Below the pieces are notes generated by a model that made no database searches, was not told the DNA's origin, and worked only from the letters and a program-made list of their open reading frames with translations. A stretch of DNA of 64,000 bases from Cranoglanis bouderius (Eukaryota > Chordata > Actinopteri > Siluriformes > Cranoglanididae), in NCBI GenBank assembly GCA_023630585.1, contig CM042544.1, positions 23,447,756 through 23,511,755 on the forward strand, written 5' to 3'. The stretch's first letter is position 1, and every line of letters starts with the position of its first letter. This document shows, in pieces, positions 49,256-61,345 of the stretch. The translations under genes and the position numbers were made by a program.

Positions 49256-50506
49256 TGTATTGTTGTTTTTTTTTCAGCAGGTTAGTGGTTAGTCAACAGA
49301 CCATAGCTAGGAGCAACAAGCAAGCAATTTAACAGGTTTTACTATGCTTACTAGCTCGCCACATAACGTTTCCATTTCAATTACATCACCAAGAGGAAGC
49401 AAGAAAGCAGACAAACTGACTAAATGCAATTAATTAGCATTCATTTTCTTACATGTGTTTTGGATCTGATATGCTTATCTTCTTCTGCATTTTTCTTTTT
49501 GTGTTTTCCGCTCCAGATACAGAGCTAGATTAGTTACCTTATTTAGTCACAGCAGGTAAATTACGGTTTTGATTCTTCTCACACCACAAGAGGGCCCCTG
49601 CGACTGCCTGATACATAAACCGTTCTGACAAATGATAATGATTTTTTGTTGTTGTTTTTGTTTTTGTTTTATTGCTTATACCAATTAGATCTGGTCACAA
49701 ACTGAGAAAATGTCTTCAGATCATCAGATTAATCTCTCAGCTATCACAGAGGCAGCAAATGTTTGAATGTGAACACTGTTCAAGTCGATTTTTAAAATTG
49801 GTTGCAAAATATACATCTTAATATACCATTGATTTAACAATAAAATTTGCAGCATGCTTTCTTAATTGAATATAGCATACAGTGAAGTATCTAAAACAAT
49901 ATTTTGTGTTTATCGACTCTGGTCAGCAGAGGGCCCTCTTCATTGTCACATTACCTTTTGTTTAATTGATATTGATATTTAAAGTGTACAATTTGTCCAT
50001 TGGGTATGTGTATCTATTATGGCAAATCCAAAGCTCAATGTATTCGCTTTTATTTACTATATAATATTTTATTTATTGTTGTTGTGTATTGTATTGTATG
50101 TGTATTGTTATGGTTTATCTACTGTCTAATACAGAATATAAATCTGACCTTTAAAAGCACATGAGTAAAACTCAAACCTCTGGACACTCTCCATTAAGGG
50201 GTATTGCTTTAGGCTGTTGCTGACCCTTGCCTGCTCTCATACTTCTCCTGTCCTTTAGGAAACTACCTACTTCTCTCTGCGCAGTTATGCAAATTATTCT
50301 TGCTAAGGTTTGAGAAGCTTTTCACTTCTGTTTGCAGCCTGGATTCCCATGAGTGTGGGTTTCTCAGTGGTATGCAGTCATGGCACAAAGATGATATTAC
50401 AGGTCACAAACGGCCAAGATAACACCAGAGCTTCTTTATGGTGTTTTAGGGACTTTAGGGCTCATTAAGCCTTTCCATTTGACAGTCTACTCATCCATAG
50501 TGTTCA

Positions 50507-50516
50507 GGAAAGTCCC
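50507..50516 (+). promoter_or_regulatory. kB-like site upstream of bcl3 (1)
   Basis: ggaaagtccc fits GGRRNNYYCC, about 1.4 kb before the bcl3 ATG. Short motif; binding is inferred. Confidence 0.3.
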
Positions 50517-50947
50517 AAATGGGCCCAGGTAAATGAAATCTCACAGCTAGTGAAGACTTTAAGAGGGAAATGGGTGGGGGTGGGTGAAAAAAAAAACAAA
50601 AAAAAAAAACAGAGAGGTGGTCCATTGGCCTGGACAAACCACTGTCATAGTGAATAATCACTTCTGCATCAACTCTTTTGGTTAAATTTCTTGACAAAAA
50701 CTGGAATGTGACTAAAGCAGCCTTGTTGGAAAGACATAAACACTGACAGATGTGTTCACCTACAGGCTGAATGAGAATTGGAAATGCATCTTTCATCTTA
50801 ATCAAATATTACTGAGAACATGACATTCTGCAAGAAGCAAACTGTCATTTTTTTTTTTTTTTTTACCCTAATAAGAGCGCTCTGACCCACTGAGGACTGT
50901 ACAGGAAGAAGTTGAGAGTAGAAGGCTTCCCGATAAGAGGCGGAGGA

Positions 50948-50957
50948 GGGAGATCCC
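50948..50957 (+). promoter_or_regulatory. kB-like site upstream of bcl3 (2)
   Basis: gggagatccc fits GGGRNWYYCC, about 0.94 kb before the bcl3 ATG. BCL3 is known to be an NF-kB-responsive gene in mammals. Confidence 0.35.
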
Positions 50958-51406
50958 CATGGGCTGCCCACTTCCTTCTGTGGCGAATGGTGAATCCATG
51001 CGATAAGATTACTGCTAACGAGAACAGAACAACGTAAATACGTTGATTCAGTCATGGGTTGTGTTTCAAAGTTAGCGGGAATAAACTTTACAGACATAAA
51101 CAACGCTACTAGCAGTTAAAATACAGAACACAAACTCGACGTTTCTCAACGAAGCCGCGAAAGTGGTTCTTTTCAGACTCGATAGAATAGACTCAATGTT
51201 TTACAATACACTGACTTCTCTATAAGAGACAATTAGCCTACAGTTACATGTAAATGATTATAATGACTTTCAGCTCCTTGACATGTCTAGGGCGGATATG
51301 TGTCCTGGTTTATTGTACAGCTAATAAAATGCGGTGGTTTCGGTTTAAGCTTTTGACCAAATGAAGAATCGTGTGAAAGGGAAAAGCCCCATTCTGCGTG
51401 CGCGTG

Positions 51407-51407
51407 C

Positions 51408-51455
<48 letters not shown>
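51407..51455. repeat. (GT)n(GA)n microsatellite
   Basis: About 7 GT and 17 GA units, 440-485 bp before the bcl3 start codon; may fall in the promoter or 5' UTR. Confidence 0.9.
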
Positions 51456-51457
<2 letters not shown>

Positions 51458-51891
51458 AAAGAAACTTGGCTTCAGATTAATCCATTCCGCGACAGTGCGC
51501 AGTGTTTTTAACCCTTGAGGATAGCAGGCTACGTGTTGCGCGTTGCGCGTTATTACGCACAGTTGCCATTCTATAGTAATCCAGTTGCAGGTGGTATTTA
51601 ATGAGAATGAAGCAGTGTTTTAGTAAAAATAGTTACATGAGTCGCACGTTATTTTAATGTTATGTATTTTTTTTATGCTTTTATCTTTTAAAACAAGCTA
51701 GTATAGGAGGCTTGTCTGTGGTCATTAGTGCCCGTCTTTAATTTAACAATCAGAATCTACAGATCGAATGATCGGCGCTTTTTTTTTTTTTTCCTCCGAG
51801 TTTTGCTTTATGCACCTGTAACATGATTTAAGATGCCACCGGGCTGAATGAAAAGGCAAAGGTCGTCTTTAAGGGAGCGCATTTACGATTC

Positions 51892-53556
51892 ATGACCATG
51901 ACCATGAGCGGTGTTCACCCTGAAGCATCTGCGCCGCTCGACCTGAGCACCACAACAAGAGACATCACAGATCGGACTACAAGACAAACCAAAATAGTAG
52001 ATCGGACACCAAAGATCGAGGAGGTGGAGTGCACTTCGAGAGGATCTCCTTCCCTTTCCCCTGCGATAAAACCGGGCAGCAAAGAATGCAAGGATAGTCA
52101 TGGACAAGCTATCGTAGCATCTAAAGTGAAGTCTGAGAAGCGGACCGACAGTGATGGCAAGTCGCTGGAGACCTCTACCTCAAAACTTCCGATCAGAAAA
52201 CGTCCTGTCCGTCCGGACCACAAACCTCTGGACCGGTCAGAAGACACTATAGGAGAGCCACCGGGCAAGGTTTTAAAAACAGTCTCAAGTCCTAGTCCTG
52301 TCAAAGTGCCCAAGTGCAGCAGTGTGCGCAATGGACTGAACGCGGAGACGCAGCAGTTTGTTCCCAGCCCGGTTCCCGGAGGAGCACAAAGTGATCTAGA
52401 GCGAACCACTCCGTGTGAGTCTGAACGTTTTTGTAAGATATTTCTCTGTTTGATGCATTTGTAGACAAAATCGTGAGAAATTCATGTTTTTCTTGAAAGC
52501 CAGAAACGACGTAGTCTATTAGAGATCTGGACACAAATGATGTTTATTCCCCATCGTTCAGGAAAGGTCTTGTAGCCTATGCATGCAGTATACATTATGA
52601 TATAGGCTACAACTTACATAAATACATGTAATGCTATTATTTTTCATCATTGTTTTTGAACTTTACTTTTTTGTAGCAGGTCAGTATAATATAGCTTAAA
52701 GTTGATACATCACATTTGAAGTTCCACACTCCAATCTAGCCTTCCACCCTTGCGCTTGCAAGTGTGCGCGTGCGTGTGTGTGTGTGTGTGTGTGTGAGGG
52801 AGAGAGAGTGTGTGTGAGAGAGAGCGAGAGAGTGTGTGTTTCGCAAAAAGAAGATTGCGCAGTCATGGTCAGTCCAATAAGCATATGTTGTCATTGTGAA
52901 ACTTTTCTGTAAATCGACGGGTGGTTTCGGTTTGCTTAGTAGCCCCTTGCAGAACATGTCAGTGGGTCAGCAGCTGATTGTGAGTGGGATCATAAATGCT
53001 TCTGGGGAAAACAGCCCTGTCAGCATTTCAGATTAGTCTACAGTGCTGCTGTAGCCTATGTCTAATCAGAAAAATGTTGCCTTGTAGCTAAACTTACACA
53101 TTTAACAGTTTCAGACTGCTATCCAGAACATTCTTGTTATAGGCCCAATGCAATGTGGGCAGTGGAGGCTCACTGGTTAAGACATTGGTCTTCTGATTGG
53201 AAGGTTGTGAGTTCTGTGGATAAGAAAGAGTTGTGTGGATAAGAGTGCCTGCCAAATGCCATAAATGCAGTGATTCAGCTACTCTTCTGAGTTCAACTTG
53301 AATGTTCTGTTGCTATAAAACTGAGTTTCTCTATGGTAATTTGAGTTAGATGATGTCATGTTAGTTAACCTATGCAGTCTTTAGGGCATATTTGTGGATT
53401 TTAATGGTTCTTTTTCTTACTCATCATTATAGACCTTGCATTCTATCCATCTCACCCGTATACGAGTACACGTACTCAGCTTCACGTATTGGAGGATACT
53501 GATCGCCTGCGGCACGACATAGGTTTGGCAACACACCAGGATGAAGATGGGGACAC
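51892..53556 (+). CDS. bcl3: Bcl-3 (atypical I-kB protein), 5' part: first two coding exons
   Basis: Exon 1 51892-52414 (T/gtgagt, phase 1) and exon 2 53433-53556 (tatag/ACC ... CAC/gtaagt, phase 2) give 215 complete codons, continuing past the window. Features: PLDLST (15-20) and LPIRKRP (99-105), matching the N-terminal blocks of human BCL3. Then comes a Ser/Pro-rich unordered stretch, and exon 2 ends HQDEDGDT, the segment that directly precedes the first ankyrin repeat (PLHIAV in BCL3). Bcl-3 binds p50/p52 NF-kB homodimers through its ankyrin repeats in the nucleus. Three in-frame ATGs (51892, 51898, 51904) exist; the first is used. An in-frame stop at 51829 limits upstream extension, and a 4-codon upstream ORF starts at 51833. 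No ankyrin exon was found up to 64000, so intron 2 exceeds 10 kb. nfkbiz is the alternative but fits less well. Confidence 0.85.
52768..52838. repeat. GT/GA-rich microsatellite in bcl3 intron 1
   Basis: (GT)n followed by mixed GA/GT arrays. Confidence 0.85.
53155..53275 (+). repeat. SINE (tRNA-derived type), degenerate
   Basis: Head 'ggaggctcactggttaagac', B-box-like 'ggttgtgagttc', tail 'tgcctgccaaatgccataaatg'. Same family as 58817-59003. Confidence 0.75.
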
Positions 53557-53744
53557 GTAAGTGTTTTATTCTTCAGGACAATACCTTTAATGATTTTTGC
53601 CTTTTTGAAGTTCAGGGATAAAATATAATATAATATTTAGTGAATGTGTCAAAAAGATGAAAAAAGCTGACAGGCGCTTTTACAAAAAATATCTTACTTG
53701 TTGATACCTTCTATAAACACAACTTAATTGCTCTGTAAGGAATT

Positions 53745-54150
53745 AAACATTTTCTCCCCAATTTGGTCACCTGCCGCTTCCCACCCACTAGCCTGCTCTT
53801 GTCCATCACATGATCGCTACCAGGTGGGGAGGGTAAGAGCTTTCGCATGCTTCCTCTGAGACAGGTAAAGACAGATGCAGCATCTTTTTGAACTTCTGCT
53901 CATTCTGCATCACAGGGCAGTGTAATGAACTCAGAGGAAAGCGCTGTCTGCCCTCTTCCACATACAGCACATGATCTCACAGACACCCTTGACTGGTTAG
54001 TGTCACTCTGATTGAAAGGAGAGAGAGTGAGTGTGCCATCATGCCCACCCAGAGAGCACTGCCTAATTTGCTCCTTAGACTCCCGGCCACGGATGGCTCT
54101 GGCATTGTGAGGATTCGAACTTGCAATCTCCCAAGGGGTGTGCTGTTACA
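53745..54150 (-). repeat. tRNA-headed SINE-like repeat, minus orientation
   Basis: The minus strand shows a B-box-like 'agttcgaatcc' (from 'ggattcgaact' at about 54113), followed by about 350 bp of repeat body. Tail at the left side. No coding sequence. Confidence 0.6.
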
Positions 54151-55675
54151 GTGTGTTTTATTCCTTTTCTACCACAACCCTTTGTAAAGATTAATCAGGT
54201 TTTTAAATGAACAACTCATACTTTTTAAAAACATTTATGTGACATTTATGTTATTTTAAAAACATATTTAATGTGGTGGAACATCCATGAAACAAGTCAT
54301 CATTGTTATTACTTGTGTTAGGGCAGATATAAACAGTCGTTCCCTCGCAACACTCGTTTTGCTCTCTCTTGAAGGTAATTAGACAAAAAAAAACACAGCT
54401 TGTCATGTTTCAGAGAAACCAGAAAGCACAAAGTCCTCTGTCCTCAAGACTTTCTCATGGTGTTAACATACTGGCTGTTATAAACATTAGCACCAAACTA
54501 TCCGTCCATACATAAATATCTCCTTAGAGAAAGTTTCAAATATATCAACCACTATAAGTTTTCTTTGCTAAATAGCAACACAGTGTTTTTAGTTCCTAAG
54601 AGTCATGTTTTATAGAAAACTAATCAACACATTATATCAGATGTGAGAAATTGGCCACCTGAGTTTGGCTTCTGATGAAATAGTCCAGAGAGCCCAGTTT
54701 AATGTTAACTGACTATAACGACTATAGTTTTAAAGCAATTATACTATTAATCTGCATTTTCTTCCCAAAACTTTCTAAGACAATTAACATGATCTTTTCT
54801 GTAATTAGGTTCACTTTTTGTTGTGGTTTCGAAATGGTATCAGTGTATCTCTGCCCACCACATTCTTCAGTCACTTTATTTCCTGTTGGGAGGATACAGT
54901 GTTTTCTCCTGTGATTCATCACATTGACTCTCTTTGGCATTGATGCAGTGGGGGGGAAATGCATGGACAAGGTTAAAAGTTTAGAGGCATTTTACATTAG
55001 ACTCAGTGGTGCTGTAGTCCTGTAGATCAATGTCCTTTATTTCACTGGGTCTCTTTCTTTGTGTGAAAAGCAGAGTAGACTGAGTGAGGTTTAAATGAAA
55101 AGGTAACAATGTGTAACTAGCATGAGAAAGTTTTGACGGAGCCAACAACGCATTTCTGTAAGTCACTCTATGTAGACAGCTGAGGAAGGCCATGCTACAG
55201 ATGAGTACATCATATGCTTGGTCATGCATGGACAAACACACCCTTACTGTAACTCCAAAACAACCACCTACATGGTGCCAGCTATGAAAATGTCACTCAC
55301 AACTCATGTGAGTGAAACTTGGCTTTCCAAAAACGACACATGCAGATTGATCAGAAAGATTAAATGAGTGTACAAATTCGAAAGGCAAGGATGAGTGAGA
55401 AAGGCAGAGTTTTGAATATAGAAAGTTTTTGAGTGCTTAGATTTCAATTTGTGCTCTACATATACACTGTAAGTTGTATCCTTTTCATTGCACAACTTTT
55501 ATTTTTTTTTAATCTGTTTTTGCTCTTTTCACTGTTAAGCTTACCCTACCATCATATGCTAATGAATTAAGCTGGTAAATTGTGGTTTCTGGTATAACAC
55601 AATTTCCTGGCTTGTATCGTCTTCTTACATCAGTAGCTGTACTTCAGCACACAAATCAACATGAAGCGCAGACAC

Positions 55676-55706
55676 ACATACATACACACACACACATACA
55701 CACACA

Positions 55707-55755
<49 letters not shown>
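55676..55755. repeat. (CA)n microsatellite
   Basis: CA repeats with occasional TACA interruptions. Confidence 0.95.
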
Positions 55756-55764
<9 letters not shown>

Positions 55765-55908
55765 CCTCTTCTCTGTAATCTGCTGCTTTAAGGCTTTTAC
55801 GTCAATGGGTGTTTCATCCTCTCACCTTGTTTTTTTCTCAGCGCTTTACAGACCCTCATTTTCGGGAAAGCCAGTGTGAGCGCGCGAGTCTGCGGTTTAC
55901 TCAGGTGT

Positions 55909-56045
55909 CTTTCTCTCTCTCTCTCTCTCTCTCTCGCTCTCCCTCCCCACTCTTCTCTTTTTTTAAAATCCTTTTTAAATGAATGGGCTGAAAAACCCAA
56001 ACATCCGCTCCCCACTTCCGCTTTCACTGCTTTCTCTCTCTCAAG

Positions 56046-56089
<44 letters not shown>

Positions 56090-56091
56090 CT
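55909..56091. repeat. Two (CT)n microsatellites
   Basis: (CT)n at 55910-55940 and again at 56048-56088, separated by about 105 bp of unique sequence. An ATA/ATT-rich tract follows at 56135-56225. Confidence 0.93.
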
Positions 56092-58816
56092 TTTTACAAT
56101 ATCTTTTTCCCTCTCTGAAAACGTATGCTTTAACATAATAATATGATATATAATTTATCATAATATAACTTATTATATATAATATATAATTCATAATAAT
56201 AATAATAATAATAATAATAATATTTCAGATTAAATATAAAAATAAATAAATGTGTTTTGATTTTGTATGCAGGATGTGATACTTGGTGTTTTTCAGAACG
56301 TTCTCTAGACCCTGCCCACCAAGCCCTTAATAATAGAACAGCTTATTCTATACATGTCTTGCATTAAATTACATAATGGATGCAATTCATTATCTATGTA
56401 AAAATGTAATAATTATTTAGTTGTCTATTTTTTCATTATATTGCTTCCTCCGTCCTCTCTTTATCTAGCCACCTCTGCTCCACCACACATGGATAAGTAT
56501 GAGTTGGGTGTATGGAATGTTGTAGGAACCCAACATATATGCTTGGCAAGATGTTTTGGGATAATGATTCATGGCTTGATCTTCAGGTGGTGACTAGGAA
56601 TGATGACATGCCTAACTAGAGATTAAACAAGTTACCTCTGCTCATTGCCATTGTATCTTGAAACAGGATATTTCAGCTAAACATTGCACATTTCAAGTTG
56701 TACCTGCTCAAAACACCCATGCGTCAACACATCAGCTCTTGGGTATGTTAGAAATGAATAAGGAAAGGGGGTACACTCAGCTCTTATTTTGATTAGTTAA
56801 TGAGTATATTGAGGAAATAATATCAAGGACATCACAGTAAAGCCTCTAAAGCAGAAATGCCACCCACACATTTGACAAGCAAAAATGGCAAACGTGAAGC
56901 AGAATATCAGATTTCAAAGAAAACTATAATTAATTACACAAATCCTAAGGCTATCAAGGACAAGGATGAAAAGAACAACAATGCTGAAATCAGCCACTCC
57001 AACAAAAACTACACCTAGTGTTGTGCAGTTATTTTTTGTTTATTCAGCACCTATAGCAGGTGACCTATCAGTAATGGGTGTGTTGGTGTTTCGGTCCTTG
57101 TCTGTTATTACCGTTAGCCTGTACAATAAAACTACAGCATTGCAATCCAATGAAAACTTGGCAGTGAACTTGGCTACATTGCACTGCTTTGAGCCATCCA
57201 ATACTGGATATAATTCATCAATTGTTTACCGTGGCTATACAATCTGATGTGGAATGATGTGGCTGATATGGTCACATGCACACAAGCCCTTAAGCCCCTA
57301 TGCTGTGCTATAAATATACACAACATACAATAAACATTTAAACATATTCCTGTGTGCTGGGTGTTAAAATAGGGGAAAAGTCCAGTTTTAAAGGCCACAG
57401 TATAATGCACAGTGTAGTGAGTATGCTGTCATGCAATGCTATTGTTGTGATTTAAGACACGTAATACCTCTGAGGTATATAGTGGGTTGTACCTTCTTTT
57501 TTGTTCTTTTTTGTGCACTATGGCTGCACTAAGCACAGATACCACAGCAAGCTTTCAAGTAAGCCAAATGAAGCAGCTTCATTTACATGCAGCAGTTTGC
57601 AACGTTCATTGAATGCACATTAATGTTTGAAGTTGCTGTTGTATGTTTGTGCATGGGTCAGGTAAGTTCTGGCTCAATAACAGGGAATTTTAGAATCAGA
57701 TAGTAGCCAGATATACCTTACTTTAAGTGTGTGTTTTAATAGCACTTTTTTGTTTGCTTCCTGTTTTGTGTTTTTCTTATATTAAATTGTCTCAGGCCAG
57801 AATAGCTTCACTTCTCTGCATACAGGGAGTGACTTTCGCATTACTGTAACTGAAGTCTATCTGGCATCATATTTTTAAGTTGATACTGATACCAAATAAG
57901 TATTATAGAGGTGTGCAAAGAAAGTCTAATCTGTGTTTGCAGTTTTTATTAGTTTTGCTTGTTGCCTAGCCATTATGGCTGCATGCTGCAAAAAAAACCC
58001 AAAACATATCAAGACTCCTCTTCTGTCATTGTGTTCTCGGTCCTTTGTACTGTTGCTGAAACTTTGTCAGCTGTCTTCTGGTAAATAGTCACACACAGTG
58101 CTTGGCTCAGAATTTTTGTGCCATATTCAGCTTCCCTTCTGTCTTTGTTTACTGCCACAGCAGGCCATGCCACAAGGGATGTGAGGTTTGTGTGTCTCTG
58201 GCCTGTACAGGATGCCGCACATACGCAGCACTGGCTTTATCTGGGCTGCGGTCTAACTAACTCTCACTCACTTCCAGGAACCTAAAGTTTCATCTGTAGA
58301 GAACAGAGTCAGACAGAACATGAGATTGTGAGAATGAGTGGATCAGCAATGAAGAGCAAAGGCAAAACAGTTCTTTGTTAAGTATAGCCAAACTTCAAAT
58401 GTACTTCATGCAAATACAGGACAACAGCTAACCGTAACTGTTACCATAATTCCTCAGGGTGCATAAAAAATGGGTGTATCATTTCTTAATTTGTAGTACC
58501 AAGGGTCAAAGATCAAACTTTGTTTAACACTATTTCAGGTGTATGTGCATGGTATGTGTTGCTATATGAACTATATTATACTTGATATTAACTCCAATAT
58601 TTTTGTCTGCTAGTCAACCTAAAGCATTTTACTTCCTAAGGCTTTAAAATAATTCTATATTGTTTACAGTATATGATAAAAATATCCCATGTGAACTGGA
58701 ATACACAACAGATTTGGAGTTTGCAAATGTTGAACAGCAGAAACAAAGTACGCTATGTAGCTCTAAGTGTTACCAGTTTTGCTCAGTCTAATGGGGCTGT
58801 AATACCAAAGTTCAAT

Positions 58817-59003
58817 GGTAGCGCAGTAGTTAAGACATCGTACTACTGGACGTAAAGGCTGAGAGTTCAAATCCCAGCACTGCCAAGCTGCCACTAGTGG
58901 ACCCTTGAGCGAGGCCCTTAACCCTCAACTGCTCATATGTATAAATGAAATAAATGTAAGTTCCCCTAGATAGCATCTGCCAAATGCCATAAATGTAAAT
59001 CTA
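58817..59003 (+). repeat. tRNA-derived SINE
   Basis: A-box-like 'tggtagcgcagtagttaag', B-box 'gagttcaaatcc', body 'cccttgagcgaggcccttaacc', tail 'gatagcatctgccaaatgccataaatgtaaa'. The clearest SINE in the window. Confidence 0.88.
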
Positions 59004-59188
59004 TGTTTCTATATTATTGACTATAGATCATCTTGTAGTTTGTTGCCAAACTATTGTGGAAAAATAGACACTTGCATTAAATCTGAAAAAGATGTTAAGC
59101 CATAAGTAGTGTCAGGGGTCTAATGTGACCCTTTTCCATTAAATGCCATCCATCGTCATTAAAATGTCAATAATAACTAAATAACTTA

Positions 59189-60478
59189 CAACCCCAATTC
59201 CCCCAAAAAAGTATGACAGTATGGAAAATGCAACAAAACAAACAAAAAGAAGCATTTGAAAATTCAGTTCACCCTGTACTATATTGAAAACACATTATTA
59301 ACACATTATTTGATGTTTTACTTTGTGAATTTAATTTATTTTTGAAAATATACACTCATTTCTAATCTGATGACTGCAACACACTCCAAAAAAGTTGGGA
59401 CAGTCCACTGTTTACCACTGTGGTAACATCACCTTTTCTTTTAATAACACTTATTAAGCTTTTGGGCACTGAAGACACCAGTTGGTTAAGTTTAGCAAGC
59501 AGAATTTTTCCCCATTCATCCATTATGCATTTGTTCAGCTGCGCAACTGTACGGGGCCTTCGTTGCCTTATTTTACACTTCATAATGCACCACACATTCT
59601 CAATCGGAGACAGGTCAGGACTGCAGTCAGGCCATGCTAGCACCCACACACTCTGCTTATGCAACCATGGGCTTGTAATCCAGGCAGAACATGGTTTGAC
59701 TGCATATGTTGCTCAAATATGTGTACATATCTTCTGCTTTAAGTTACCCATGCCATGGGCACTAACACACCCGCATACCATGACAGACGCTGGCTTTTGG
59801 ACCTGACACTGATAACAGCTTGGATGGTCTTTTTCCTCTTTGGCCCAGAGAACACAACGGCTGTTTTATCCAAAAACTATTTGAAATGTTGACTCATGAT
59901 GGTTTTTAAGACAGTGACGTATGAGGGATTGGAGATCACGCGCATTCAGAAGTGGTTTTTGGCGTTGCCCTTTATGCACCGAGATTTGACCGGATTCCTT
60001 GAATCTTTTAATTATATTGTGCACTGTAGAAGGTGAAATGCCCAAAATCCTACCGATTTGTCTTTGGGGAATGTTGTTCTCAAAGTGTTGGATTATTCGC
60101 TGACGCTTCTTTTGGCAGATTGTCGAGCCTCGACCCATCCTTGCTCTTGAAGGACTAAGCCTTTTTTGGAGGCTCCTTATATACTATAATTAGACGATTG
60201 CCTCACCTGTTTCACATCACCTTCTTATTTTAATTTGTCACATCACTATTAGTCCTAAATTGCCCCTGTCCCAACTTTTTTGGAACGTGTTGCATGCATC
60301 AATTTCAAAATAAATGTTTATCTTCAAAAAAACCATGCAGTTGATTAGATAAAACATCAAATACCTTGTGTTTATACATTTTTTGTGTAAATACAAGTCA
60401 AAGTACATTTTCAAATCACTCTTCTTTGTTTTTATTAGCATTTTCCATACTGTCCCACTTTTTTCGGAATTGGGGTTG
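59189..60478 (-). mobile_element. Tc1/mariner-like transposon 6
   Basis: Termini caaccccaattccc and the reverse at the right (aattggggttg) flanked by TA; 1290 bp. Minus strand: HTH region (MGRGSTICQKKRQRI, QRQIGRILGISPSTVHNIIKRF) at 60138-59866 and the C-terminal WPDCSPDLSPIENVWCIMK block at 59664-59362, with a degraded middle. Inactive. Confidence 0.9.
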
Positions 60479-60689
60479 TAGTTACAAGTCAAATGAAACC
60501 CTTAAAAGTGTGACAAATAAATAGCACGTCCAGGGGTATCACCACCACCACCATCACCACATATTTGGATCTCCTCAGGAAATTATTTACTACCGGCAAT
60601 CAGGTCAAAACACCCTGGACTTCTGCATACTGGTGTCTCGTTGCAGGACGGCCATCCACAGCCCCATAGTGTGTATCAGACTGTTTCAA

Positions 60690-60895
60690 CCTGCAAAATC
60701 CACCATATTTCCAGATATTGCTCCAAGTGCTTTCCATGTTTTTAGACCACTAAAGACCTTCTGGTCCAATGAAGAAGTGCATCAGATTGTGGATCAGTCG
60801 CAGCACATGCAACCAGAAGATTTTTTTTTTCTAGAGGAATCCAGATGCTCATTAAGTGCTGGAACACTTGCGTTGAATGAACTGGAGATGATGTA
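60690..60895 (+). mobile_element. Mariner-type transposase C-terminal remnant
   Basis: The plus-strand peptide contains FPDIAPSAFHVFRPLKTF, recalling the 'DLAPSDFHLFGPLK' motif of mariner-class transposases. No termini seen. Confidence 0.5.
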
Positions 60896-61061
60896 GAAGC
60901 ATGATCACCCTTTACATGCAGCAGGTTGCACCTATTGCAATAAACAATGAAAATTAAAAAAAAAAAAAGGTTTTCATTGACTCATGCTCACATAATCTCT
61001 GGACACCATTAAATGCCAATAGCAGCTTAACATGAAAATTGTAAAGGAGGATATATATGGG

Positions 61062-61345
61062 GTGGTGGTAGCTCAGTGGTTAAGAAGTTGGGTTATTGAT
61101 GGGAAGGTTGTGAGTTCAAATCCCAGCACCACCAAGCTGCTACTGTTGGGCACTTGAGCAAGGCCCTTAACCCTCAATTGCTCCCTGGGCACTGCAGCAA
61201 AAAAATGGCTGCTCACTGCTCCGGGTGTTTTCACAACTCCTAATGTGTGTGCACTAACTTGGATGGGTTAAATGCAGAGGACACATTCCAAGTATGGGTT
61301 CCCATACATTGGCCTTCACATGTCATTTTCACTTTCATATATGAA
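61062..61345 (+). repeat. tRNA-derived SINE (second family)
   Basis: 'ggtggtagctcagtggttaag', B-box 'gagttcaaatcc', 'gagcaaggcccttaacc', then a different body: 'ggctgctcactgctccgggtg' and 'gggttaaatgcagagg', ending 'tgtcattttcactttc'. Confidence 0.88.

Noticed and set aside
60633..60896. Small host gene in bcl3 intron 2
   Set aside because: The peptide carries a mariner-type C-terminal motif and no splice or promoter signals.
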